The notes under the pieces: model-generated
Database searches by the model: none
Told to the model about the DNA's origin: nothing
The model's input: the letters and a program-made list of their open reading frames with translations, nothing else
Origin: CAZHRJ01 sp964534765
Lineage (GTDB): Bacteria > Lindowbacteria > 2-12-FULL-62-27
Direction of reading: 5' to 3'
NCBI GenBank assembly: GCA_964534765.1
Contig: CAZHRJ010000005.1
Coordinates: forward strand, 1-47,012
DNA: 47,012 nucleotides
Shown: positions 7,861-15,917 of the stretch, one piece after another
Position numbering within the stretch: the first letter of the stretch is position 1
Layout of the letters: the number at the start of each line of letters is the position of its first letter
Translations under genes and position numbers: made by a program

Positions 7861-9542
7861 CCGGTAAATTTCGATATGCCAATCTGGGTCTCGTACCGTA
7901 TCGGTCGGCGTTGCGGCTGCAGGAGACGCTCGTTGAGCAGAGAGCGAAGGGCGCGATTTCCGACACGCTGATTCTTCTTGAACATCCTCCGACCATCACG
8001 CTGGGGGCGAGCGCGTCCGAAAGCGATTTGCTTCTACCGCGGGATGCCCTATCGAGGCTGGGAATAGACGTTGTTTCCATCCGCCGCGGTGGCCATGTCA
8101 CCTATCACGGTCCCGGCCAGCTGGTGGCATATCCGATCTTCAAACTTTCCGGCCCCCACATTGTCCGGTGGGTGAGGCTGCTCGAATCAGTGATGATGGA
8201 TACTCTGGGAGCCTTTGGCATCAAAGCCGCGCGCGAGGAAGGCACGGCGGGCGTGAGGACCGTCTCGGGGAAAATAGGGTTTATCGGTATAAAAGTTTCC
8301 AGGGCGGTATCGCACCACGGTCTTTCGCTCAATGTCGATCCCGATCTCAAACCCTTTTCCTATATCGTGCCCTGTTCCCATCCGGGAGACGCGATCAGTT
8401 CAATGGAATGCCATCTGACCCAGGCGCCGCGAATGGAAGAGGTCGTGTCGGCGCTCCTGCGGGCATTTGAAGCCCGATTCACAGGTTCGTTGCCCGCGGC
8501 GCCTGTTGATGCCGATGATGTGTGGTCCGTTTTGTCCGCCGCCGGCGGGCCGGTTGAGCGAACCGCGCTGCCCCGCCGGGGACTTGCGGACCAGGTGGGC
8601 CAAAAACCCCAATGGCTGCGCCGGCCACTGCCGGGCGGGCCCGCATACATGCGCCTTCGAGAGATCATGGATACGAAACACCTGCATACGGTCTGCGAGA
8701 GCGCCCAGTGTCCGAATTTGGGTGAATGCTGGGGCCGAGGCACGGCGACGTTTATGATTCTCGGCGATACCTGCACCCGCTCCTGCGGATTTTGCGCCGT
8801 CACTCCCGGGAAGCCGACCGGTCTGGACACGGTCGAGCCCCAGCGGGTGGCTGCGGCCGTGCGGGACATGCGGCTTCGATACGTGGTCGTTACCTCAGTC
8901 AATCGGGATGATCTGTCAGACGGGGGCGCGGAGATTTGGGCGCGGACCATCCGGTCGATTCGGGAGAAGAATCCGGGTATTACCATCGAGGCGCTGATTC
9001 CGGACCTCATGGGCAACTGGCCCGCGCTGGAGATGATTCTTTCCGCCCGGCCCGATCTGCTCAATCACAATCTCGAAACCGTTCCCCGCCTATATCCAAC
9101 CGTCCGGCCACAGGCGCGGTTTGGCCGCTCGCTGGAACTTCTGCGCCGTGCCAAATCAGCGGGATTCAGGACGAAGACGGGCCTCATGCTGGGCATCGGC
9201 GAGTATCCGTTCGAAATTCTCCGAGCGCTCCGCGCGGCCCGCGCCGAGTCGGTGGACATTCTAACGCTGGGCCAGTACCTGCGCCCGTCGTCGCGGCATC
9301 TGCCGGTGGACCGCTGGGTGCATCCAACCGAATTCGAGCACTGGCGAAAGATCGGCCGGCGGCTGGGGTTCAAGCACGTCGAGTCCGGCCCCCTGGTACG
9401 ATCGTCCTATCACGCCGATCAGCAGGCCGCGGAAGGCTGCGCCGATCAATCGGGCGTCCGGCCGAGGAACGTGTCGACGGTGCCGGCGACGGCGCCGGTG
9501 ACGATGAAGAGGCACAGCCACCAGGACAGCAGGACAGACTGA
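7845..9542 (+). CDS. lipB-lipA: LipB-LipA fusion: octanoyltransferase plus lipoyl synthase
   Basis: A 565-residue protein combining both steps of de novo protein lipoylation. Residues about 1-212 are LipB, which moves octanoate from ACP to a lipoyl domain: RGGHVTYHGPGQL at 81-93, the active-site lysine K143 in SGKIG and the acyl-accepting cysteine C177. Residues about 252-530 are LipA, which inserts two sulfurs: the auxiliary cluster motif CX4CX5C (C284, C289, C295), the radical SAM cluster CX3CX2C (C310, C314, C317) and the C-terminal RSSY at 519-522 that ligates the auxiliary cluster. The linker is about 40 residues. The ATG at 7845 has AGAGGAG just upstream. No stop or well-placed internal start separates the halves; GTG at 8595 is possible but has no ribosome-binding site. 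About 35 extra residues after the LipA core overlap the convergent glycosyltransferase gene. Confidence 0.93.
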   Translation: MVDSATGKFRYANLGLVPYRSALRLQETLVEQRAKGAISDTLILLEHPPTITLGASASESDLLLPRDALSRLGIDVVSIRRGGHVTYHGPGQLVAYPIFKLSGPHIVRWVRLLESVMMDTLGAFGIKAAREEGTAGVRTVSGKIGFIGIKVSRAVSHHGLSLNVDPDLKPFSYIVPCSHPGDAISSMECHLTQAPRMEEVVSALLRAFEARFTGSLPAAPVDADDVWSVLSAAGGPVERTALPRRGLADQVGQKPQWLRRPLPGGPAYMRLREIMDTKHLHTVCESAQCPNLGECWGRGTATFMILGDTCTRSCGFCAVTPGKPTGLDTVEPQRVAAAVRDMRLRYVVVTSVNRDDLSDGGAEIWARTIRSIREKNPGITIEALIPDLMGNWPALEMILSARPDLLNHNLETVPRLYPTVRPQARFGRSLELLRRAKSAGFRTKTGLMLGIGEYPFEILRALRAARAESVDILTLGQYLRPSSRHLPVDRWVHPTEFEHWRKIGRRLGFKHVESGPLVRSSYHADQQAAEGCADQSGVRPRNVSTVPATAPVTMKRHSHQDSRTD

Positions 9543-10519
9543 ACGAGAAAGACATATCCTTTCAAGCGTATTGTCCAGAGGAAGAGTTCAGCGAACCCCG
9601 CCAAAAAAAGAAAGAAACAGGCGACAAATCCCGCGGCCGCGGGGACTGACAGGCAGACGAAAGGGGCGATGGCCGCCGCCAGGAAACCGAACCCCGATCC
9701 GAATCCATAGGATCGTGTGACCGATCCGAAATTCTCGAATTTTTTCCGTTTCCAGAAAAGCGGCATCCAGAGTCGTACGCGGTTAAAATGGTTGCGGCAG
9801 TTTTTCCAGAATCGTTGGTAATGATGTCTGACGTTGACCTCGGGATCGAACCCGATGGGGCAAAGGCGCGTCAGGCGGTGGCCGAATTCGTATTCCTCCA
9901 CTGACGCGCCGGGAAACGCCGGGTCGAACCGGCCGCAGGCCACAAAAAATTTCTTCCGCACCGCGCCGAGCCTGGGCGTGAAGAACGAGCAGGTTGAAGG
10001 CGCGCGCCGGTTTTGCTGGATGTGGTCCAGGAGCGCGCGATAGCGTGCGGTGAATCCATCCTCCGGGTTGGCCGGATCCATGGATCCGCCGCCATTGATC
10101 GCGCCCAGGGCCGGTTCGGCCTGAAAGCGGTCATGGACCCGCAGGAGCGAGCCGGTCTCCAGGATAGTGTCGGCGTCGAGAAACAGGAGAATCTCCCCGG
10201 CCGCCGCGTCCGCCGCCGTGTTTCTGGCCGCCGCGGCGCCCCGGGATGAGTCATGTCTGACAATTCGCAGACAGGATGTGGCGCGGTCGGCGTCGTAGAC
10301 GCCGACACTGGGGGCCGCGGAGCGGCTGATCCGGTCGGCGTCGAGCAATTGATCGGGAACGACCGGAGAGGCGGAGCCGTCATCCGTCACGAGTATTTCG
10401 ATTGACCCGAGCGGCATCGGTTCATCGAGGATGGACCGGATGAGTTTTTTCAACAGCGTCGTCTGGTTGTGTACCGGAATAATAATCGAGAGAAACGGCG
10501 CATGGGTCTGGATCGTCAT
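9446..10519 (-). CDS. Family 2 glycosyltransferase with C-terminal membrane segments
   Basis: A 357-residue membrane-anchored GT2 enzyme. The N-terminal GT-A fold (about 8-230) begins with LSIIIPVHNQ, has the nucleotide-binding VTDDGS, the FLDADT metal-binding segment, and the VEEYEFGHR segment typical of the catalytic region. Two or three hydrophobic helices (about 265-345) anchor the C-terminus. The acceptor and donor sugars cannot be inferred. It is the last gene of the rodA-rpmB-giant protein run, 30 bases after the giant gene. Its last 97 coding bases overlap the 3' end of lipB-lipA on the opposite strand. Confidence 0.85.
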   Translation of the reverse strand: MTIQTHAPFLSIIIPVHNQTTLLKKLIRSILDEPMPLGSIEILVTDDGSASPVVPDQLLDADRISRSAAPSVGVYDADRATSCLRIVRHDSSRGAAAARNTAADAAAGEILLFLDADTILETGSLLRVHDRFQAEPALGAINGGGSMDPANPEDGFTARYRALLDHIQQNRRAPSTCSFFTPRLGAVRKKFFVACGRFDPAFPGASVEEYEFGHRLTRLCPIGFDPEVNVRHHYQRFWKNCRNHFNRVRLWMPLFWKRKKFENFGSVTRSYGFGSGFGFLAAAIAPFVCLSVPAAAGFVACFFLFLAGFAELFLWTIRLKGYVFLVQSVLLSWWLCLFIVTGAVAGTVDTFLGRTPD

Positions 10520-10549
10520 GGAAGGGCGAGCCTATCTAAGATTGTCGCG

Positions 10550-13500
10550 TCACTCAAATAATTTCATCCAGGTGCGGAAAAAGAAGAGACCCTTTTCGCG
10601 ACCCGCGAGTTCTGCGTCCGGCGGGTCGTCCCGTTTTTGAAAATCGAGCAGTTCCCCGACCGGAAGAAATATGTTCCGTGTGGAAAGGTTTTGCCGTCGT
10701 CGGAAGTCCGAGATCCGAGACTCAAAAAACCCGGTCCGAAGGAGGCTTTTTTCCTTGATGAGCAACGGATAGGATTCCCCAACCAGAAATTTTGCCCGCT
10801 CCATCAGATGCCGCCGCTGCCCGCCGCTGAGCCGATCCTGGAAATGCAAGAGTACCCGCTCGGTGCGGTCATAATCGCCGGCCGGTATGAGGAGGGGTGC
10901 GCCGCGATTGCCGGTTTCGGATCTGTCCTGCAGCATCTGTGTGAGATCTTCAACCGGCGGAACGCCAAGTGGGTGATCGGTATGGATGAAATAGATTTGT
11001 TCCGGCAGGAGTTTTTCCGTGCCGAGAGCCGCGGCGAGGATTCTCAATTTCCGCGCGAATTTGACTTTTTCCCTCAGTGGGAAGTCCGCCGACATGATGG
11101 CGTCGGTCAGGGTGTCGGCCATTTCCGTTCCATAGAGAATCCGGACATTATGGAAGAGGTCGAACCCGCGTGCTTTAAGTCCGTACCGGAGTTCCGCCGC
11201 GAGGCTGAGAGCGTTGTGAAGGCGGATGTAGGAGTGGGTTGCGCGTGCGTGGCGATTCAGCGTTTCGGGGCCATCGCCGGCGCAGAAGGCCCGCATTATT
11301 TTTCCGAAGGAATCCAGACTGTTTCCGGCCGGTGCGCTGCAAAGGCGGAGCAGTTGCGCGCCGACAAACTCCCACAGGGATTCGAGATCATTCGGCGCGA
11401 TATGGACCCAGCCGCGTTTCCAGTTTTCGACCTTGGAAAAATCGCAAAAGGAGCTGAAGACCAGGCTGGTCTGGATGAGGAGAAAACAAATGGTGTTTGA
11501 TTTGGACAGAGGCGCCTCGTCGAAGAGATTTCGAATCTCCGGCCACTCATCGTCCTCGATCCCCCGGCACATCTCGCGATACCGCTCCATGAGCGCGACC
11601 ATCGACCCGGACCATTCGGAGAGGAGGTGCCGAAGAGACCTGTGGGCGGACACGTCCTCGGGCGACAGAGCGTAGTCGGCGATGGATTCGTCGCTCAGCA
11701 ATTGGCCAGTCAGAAGCGTGCCGGCGCAGATGCGCCGCCACTGGGCCGGATCGAGGCGTGTTCCATCGGCGGCTTCCCATTTCCGGCCCAGGAGGACAGC
11801 CAGCTGGAGGCTGATGGATATATTATGTTTGACAAAATTAAACTGAGGTTTGAGTGCATCCAAGAGAGACGTGAGGGGCACGCAGTGTGTGAGATGGTGA
11901 TCCTGGAGGAACGTGCGCAGGGCCGCCGACGGGGAAGCGGATGGTGCGTCGTCAGCATAGAAATGGATCTGACCGAGCGAGCGGACGAGTTCCTGGATGC
12001 TGTAGTAGACCGAGCGGTCGGAGAGATAATTAGGATTTTCCCGGAGCGCCCCGATGACTTCCCGAAGCGCCCGCTGAAAGGGCGGATCGCCCTGGATGGT
12101 CGCATCATAGAAGAGCAGAACCTCCCGGTTGGTGAACCCGCCCAGGAGAATGCGGCGGAACCGTTCCTTGCCGCGGTCGTCGAACGTCAGGTGCCGCTTG
12201 GTGGATTCCCATTTCAAATAGCGGTCCGCCTCCGCCCGGACATGATCGGAGGTCATCAGTTTTTCGACGTCGGATGCCTTCTCCAGTTTTCGGACCCGGC
12301 GTTCGGGATCATCGGTAGGAGCGTAGCTGGACATGAAGCGTTCAAACGGGATGAGGCAGAAGGCCGCCATGGCATTTTTTTCCTGCCGGTATGAGCGAAT
12401 GATTTGATGGAACGGCATTTTGAATTCGGCTTCGTAGGGATACGAATGCGTCACAAACTGCAGCCGCCGCTCACCGGCGATCACGCGCACCCGTTCCCTC
12501 TCCGAAATCGGCAGAGCCGGGAACTGTGTCTGGAACCGCTCATAGGCCTTGATCACGCGCGGCAGTGTCCCCATTAGAATCACGACGCGTCTTTCCGTAA
12601 CAAACCGAATGATGAGTTCGACGACCCGCTGGACCGGCTGAGCGCCGGCGTTAATGAACGCGAAATCCGCCGGCCCATCCGAGCGGAACATCGGGCCAAT
12701 AGAATCGAGGCGGTTGAGGACCTTGATTTTGTCGCGGACCGCCAGGCCGGATTTCATCAAGTTGTCGAAGATGCGGTTGACGAGATCAGCGCCGTGTCTT
12801 TCCCGGAAATCGGCCATGGGATTAGGATGTTGAGGGTTTAAGCCGAGGTGGAGGGACGCGGCCATCTGGAGGGCGGAATAGCACTGCGGATAGAACGCGG
12901 AGAGCCGGTCGAGCCTGCGCAGGAGCGGCTGGTTGGCGCGATCCGAAAAAAATCCCTGCGCCGACTCCCATATTACCGGATCGATCAGACCGCGGGAAAG
13001 TTGAGCGTCGATCCAACGGGGCGCCGTGTCCTCCAGTCTAAGAAATCCCCGGTTCCAGTGGTCCGGCCGGGTTCGGTCGGAGAAGACGGCGATGTTGTCC
13101 GCCAGGTGCAGGATTTGTTGAATCCGGCGCAGGTTTCCCCCGGCGGAAGATTTCAGGTCCGCATGATGGGCCCGAAGAATCCGTCCAAGCGCCTCGTGGT
13201 CGACGACTCCGTCCAGGTCGAGCCTGCCGTCAGCGATCAGCGTTTGATAGATCCGCACGCTGATATCCGCATGCCGGTCCAATACCGCCGTCAGGATCGG
13301 GCGGGAGAGACGCCCGCTCGGTTCCATCAAAACCTCGCGAAAGGGCCTGTCGAGGACATTGAGATCGTGGAGGAGCGCGCCGAGGCGGAGGAGTCTGAGA
13401 TCGGGCCTGGCCAGAGCGGCGCGTCGGCCGAGTTCATCCGCGAAGCGGCAGGTGAGGATCAGATGGACGAAATGAGAAAGATCCAAGTCCGAGTAGACGG

Positions 13501-15604
13501 AAAAAATCGATGTCGATACGGGAGGCTCGAAGAATTCCCCCGGCAAAAACTCCAAGGCCATTGTCCGACCGTCCGGCCACTGTCGAGGGAGGTGTTTGCG
13601 TCCGAGTGAGACGACCAGCTGATTGATGCTTTCGTACGGATCCTTGTCACCCAGAAAATCAGGGTTGGCCAGAAGGTAGCGTATGATTTCAGCCATGGCC
13701 TCCCGAAGCGGCGACGGATGGTCCTCGTCTTCTGGTTCGACCGCGCGGACGAATTGGAGAATTTCCCTGCTTTCGAGGTCATGGGCGATGATGAATCGCT
13801 GTTTGGAGATCTCGTCTTCGAGGTAGTCGTCGGCCGGCGGAATTTTCCGGTAGGCGTCGGCGTGAGCGAGGACGTGAGGTTTGGGAGCGAATCCAGAGCC
13901 GGCCTCATTGATTTCGCGCATGATGTCCTGAGGGAAATTCAGCTGCCGTCTGAAGCCCACCGCCTCTTCCGGCGATTTTTTTCTGACCGCGACGGACCCG
14001 TCGCTGGATATTTCCATCTCGATGTGACTAGGGTCGCCTGGGAATTGGCGGATATATCGCGCGAGCCGCCGGGAGAAGTTTTCCTCGACGTGCCGGATGA
14101 CCCGTTCCGGTTGTTGACCGAATTCGATTCGGAGGATTTTTCGTTCGTCGTCGTAGGAGACGCGGCCCAACCGGTGATAGTCGATCAGCCGGTATCCGCG
14201 GCCGCCCTCTTTTTCATCTCTGAGGGACGTGACTCGATCCCCGGACAGCATAGCGCGTCGGTAGATCCCCTGGTCCTCATTATCGCCCCCAACCCGTATC
14301 GCCGCCGTTCCCTCCCGCTCATGATAGGCGAGGTTGAGGACCGCCTCGATCGTCTCTCTCGGATCCTCGAGCGTCAGGATCGAGCGGTTGACCTCGTCCA
14401 CGTCCTCGGACTCCACGCAGGAGTCGGCGACTTCGCTGAGACGATACTGCGTGCGGCAACCGATGAGGTATTTAAAGAGACCGAATATTTCCCTCGCATT
14501 GGCTTTAATTTCCCGCGCCATCAGGACGAAGGTCTCGATGATGGTTTCGCGGAGCGGTCCATCGAAGGGAGACAAATCGTGTCGAAAAGCCGCCGGGATG
14601 AAATGGGGCAGATAAATAAATCCAGCCGCGGCTTCGAAGTAGGGAATCTGATGCGTCCGAAATGTGAGCGCGGGCCGAGACGGATCGTAATGGCGTTTCC
14701 AGGGCAAGGCATAATTGCGTTTGAGCGCCCGGCCGAAATCGATATGGCTGAAGGCGAGCTGACCCCGCGCCGTGCGGTGAATCATGAGTTGATCGGGTTT
14801 TCGGTCGTAGAGTCTGAGGTAATACGCCATCACCGCCTGTTTGGCGAATTCGCGGCCGATCTGGAGTACTTCCTCGCGGGAGAGATCGAGGTCTGGCGGG
14901 AATTCGTTAGTTCGAAGATCCTGCAAATTGCCCGTTTTGATTCCGCGCGGGAGGAATTCCACGCCGTTTTTCCCCGGGACGAGTTCGAGAATTCCGTACA
15001 CATCGTCGATGGCCACGATGGTGGGAGCCAGGAGTGGGCCGATTTTTTCCCGGACGTCGGGTGGGAGCCGGCGGTTGAGGAACTGGATCGTAAACGTGAG
15101 GATCGATTCGACGGTCATATCGGTGGGTTTGAGGACGACCGTGACCTGTTCGGTCTGCCGTCCGCGGCGTCCGACTTTCAGGTCGGCGCGGACGACATAG
15201 AACGTCCCGTGATGGGCGGATATCATTTCCATGTTGGCGACGTCGAGTTCCTGTGGATAGAAAACGCCGGAAAAAAAAAGGTTCGGCCGGTTGGCCAGTT
15301 CCGCCAGAAGGCGAGGGAATCGAGTGTGGATGTGAAGATCCAGAATCTCGCCGATAATCCTCCGGTAGGGCTGGAACCGCCGCGCGCCCGGAGGCAGAGA
15401 GAGGAGCCGCCCCTCATTGATATCCGCGACGGTCTGGATCGTCACCGGGAAATCCCATGTTTCAAACTGCCGTGACTGCCGTTCCCTTAGAAAGGTTTTA
15501 GCCGGCGCGACGAGAGGATCTTTCAGAGCGAGCAGCCTCCGGATACTGCCGAGGATTTTCGAGGGATCGTCAAATCGTGCGAGGAAAGCCTCAAGCCGCT
15601 CCAT
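10550..15604 (-). CDS. Giant protein: PI3/4-kinase-like domain plus two HD-type modules
   Basis: A 1684-residue protein, apparently cytoplasmic (no signal peptide or clear membrane helix). Residues about 150-300 resemble the catalytic core of PI3/PI4-kinase-like enzymes: K159 in VVLKP, a LELVPG strand, DRKPDQLMI at 267-275 (like DRHxxN, but Q272 replaces the usual Asn) and HIDFGRAL at 287-294. Two homologous modules follow, about 603-1098 and 1149-1660. The first has an HD-GYP-like metal set: H746-D747, H778, H813-H814, D836, then DRTRP at 843-847, but no GYP loop. In the second, HD becomes Thr-Gly and the HH pair is gone. The function is unknown; I infer a signalling or regulatory enzyme. 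It lies 60 bases after rpmB. The ATG at 15604 has no ribosome-binding site. The frame stays open upstream to a CTG at 15667 overlapping the rpmB stop, so 21 more residues may be translated. Confidence 0.88.
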   Translation of the reverse strand: MERLEAFLARFDDPSKILGSIRRLLALKDPLVAPAKTFLRERQSRQFETWDFPVTIQTVADINEGRLLSLPPGARRFQPYRRIIGEILDLHIHTRFPRLLAELANRPNLFFSGVFYPQELDVANMEMISAHHGTFYVVRADLKVGRRGRQTEQVTVVLKPTDMTVESILTFTIQFLNRRLPPDVREKIGPLLAPTIVAIDDVYGILELVPGKNGVEFLPRGIKTGNLQDLRTNEFPPDLDLSREEVLQIGREFAKQAVMAYYLRLYDRKPDQLMIHRTARGQLAFSHIDFGRALKRNYALPWKRHYDPSRPALTFRTHQIPYFEAAAGFIYLPHFIPAAFRHDLSPFDGPLRETIIETFVLMAREIKANAREIFGLFKYLIGCRTQYRLSEVADSCVESEDVDEVNRSILTLEDPRETIEAVLNLAYHEREGTAAIRVGGDNEDQGIYRRAMLSGDRVTSLRDEKEGGRGYRLIDYHRLGRVSYDDERKILRIEFGQQPERVIRHVEENFSRRLARYIRQFPGDPSHIEMEISSDGSVAVRKKSPEEAVGFRRQLNFPQDIMREINEAGSGFAPKPHVLAHADAYRKIPPADDYLEDEISKQRFIIAHDLESREILQFVRAVEPEDEDHPSPLREAMAEIIRYLLANPDFLGDKDPYESINQLVVSLGRKHLPRQWPDGRTMALEFLPGEFFEPPVSTSIFSVYSDLDLSHFVHLILTCRFADELGRRAALARPDLRLLRLGALLHDLNVLDRPFREVLMEPSGRLSRPILTAVLDRHADISVRIYQTLIADGRLDLDGVVDHEALGRILRAHHADLKSSAGGNLRRIQQILHLADNIAVFSDRTRPDHWNRGFLRLEDTAPRWIDAQLSRGLIDPVIWESAQGFFSDRANQPLLRRLDRLSAFYPQCYSALQMAASLHLGLNPQHPNPMADFRERHGADLVNRIFDNLMKSGLAVRDKIKVLNRLDSIGPMFRSDGPADFAFINAGAQPVQRVVELIIRFVTERRVVILMGTLPRVIKAYERFQTQFPALPISERERVRVIAGERRLQFVTHSYPYEAEFKMPFHQIIRSYRQEKNAMAAFCLIPFERFMSSYAPTDDPERRVRKLEKASDVEKLMTSDHVRAEADRYLKWESTKRHLTFDDRGKERFRRILLGGFTNREVLLFYDATIQGDPPFQRALREVIGALRENPNYLSDRSVYYSIQELVRSLGQIHFYADDAPSASPSAALRTFLQDHHLTHCVPLTSLLDALKPQFNFVKHNISISLQLAVLLGRKWEAADGTRLDPAQWRRICAGTLLTGQLLSDESIADYALSPEDVSAHRSLRHLLSEWSGSMVALMERYREMCRGIEDDEWPEIRNLFDEAPLSKSNTICFLLIQTSLVFSSFCDFSKVENWKRGWVHIAPNDLESLWEFVGAQLLRLCSAPAGNSLDSFGKIMRAFCAGDGPETLNRHARATHSYIRLHNALSLAAELRYGLKARGFDLFHNVRILYGTEMADTLTDAIMSADFPLREKVKFARKLRILAAALGTEKLLPEQIYFIHTDHPLGVPPVEDLTQMLQDRSETGNRGAPLLIPAGDYDRTERVLLHFQDRLSGGQRRHLMERAKFLVGESYPLLIKEKSLLRTGFFESRISDFRRRQNLSTRNIFLPVGELLDFQKRDDPPDAELAGREKGLFFFRTWMKLFE
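10625..12160 (-). repeat. Internal protein repeat, copy 2 (degenerate HD-type module)
   Basis: This is residues about 1149-1660 of the giant protein. Matching blocks are REVLLFYDA with NPNYLSDRSVYYSIQELV (1160-1207), GTLLTGQLLS in the HD position (1295-1304), W1395-K-R-G-W matching W850-N-R-G-F, PLREKVKFARKL (1509-1520) and APLLIPAGDYDRTERVLLHF (1569-1588). The metal-binding HD and HH pairs are lost, so this copy looks like a non-catalytic partner of copy 1. Confidence 0.75.
12311..13798 (-). repeat. Internal protein repeat, copy 1 (intact HD-type module)
   Basis: This is residues about 603-1098 of the giant protein. It aligns with copy 2 through several blocks in the same order. These are REILQFVRA with NPDFLGDKDPYESINQLV (613-664), the HD block (about 737-850), KSGLAVRDKIKVLNRL (951-966) and VVILMGTLPRVIKAYERF (1007-1024). 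All histidines and aspartates expected for metal binding in an HD-GYP-like site are present in this copy. Confidence 0.8.
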
Positions 15605-15663
15605 GCCGTTTCGGTCATCCCGATCGGCGTCGGGGAAGAGGCGATGAATCTCGTCTAAAAGTG

Positions 15664-15855
15664 TCAGGCCGCTTTAAGGATCCGGTTGGACTTGATGCAG
15701 CGTGTGCAGACCTTGGCCCGTCTCACCCGTCCGTCGAGGAGGATTTTGATTTTTTGCAAATTGGGCATCCAGCGGCGCCGTGTTTTGTTGTGCGCATGAC
15801 TGATATTATTCCCGTACACGGGCCCCTTGCCGCAGATATCGCACATTTGGGCCAT
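15664..15855 (-). CDS. rpmB: 50S ribosomal protein L28
   Basis: A 63-residue protein of the L28 family, part of the large ribosomal subunit. The N-terminal MCDICGKGPVYGNNISHAHN block and the basic segment around TRRRWMPNLQKI are diagnostic. Cysteine pairs at the N-terminus (CDIC) and near the C-terminus (CTRC) mark the zinc-binding form. An AGGAGG lies 11 bases before the ATG. It sits between rodA and the giant gene on the same strand. Confidence 0.95.
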   Translation of the reverse strand: MAQMCDICGKGPVYGNNISHAHNKTRRRWMPNLQKIKILLDGRVRRAKVCTRCIKSNRILKAA

Positions 15856-15917
15856 GAGTCCTGATACCTCCTGTTAGTGGGGGGCACACTAGATGCGGAG
15901 ATAGGTTCTGTCAATGC

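Noticed and set aside
13055..13396. A true HD-GYP c-di-GMP phosphodiesterase in the giant protein
   Set aside because: The metal ligands fit, but the GYP loop is missing and the domain is embedded in an unusual fusion, so I only call it HD-type.
13718..15475. Long open frame (585 codons) on the plus strand opposite the giant gene
   Set aside because: It is antisense to a frame with clear kinase-like and HD motifs; its own translation has no recognisable motif, and long antisense frames are common in GC-rich coding DNA.
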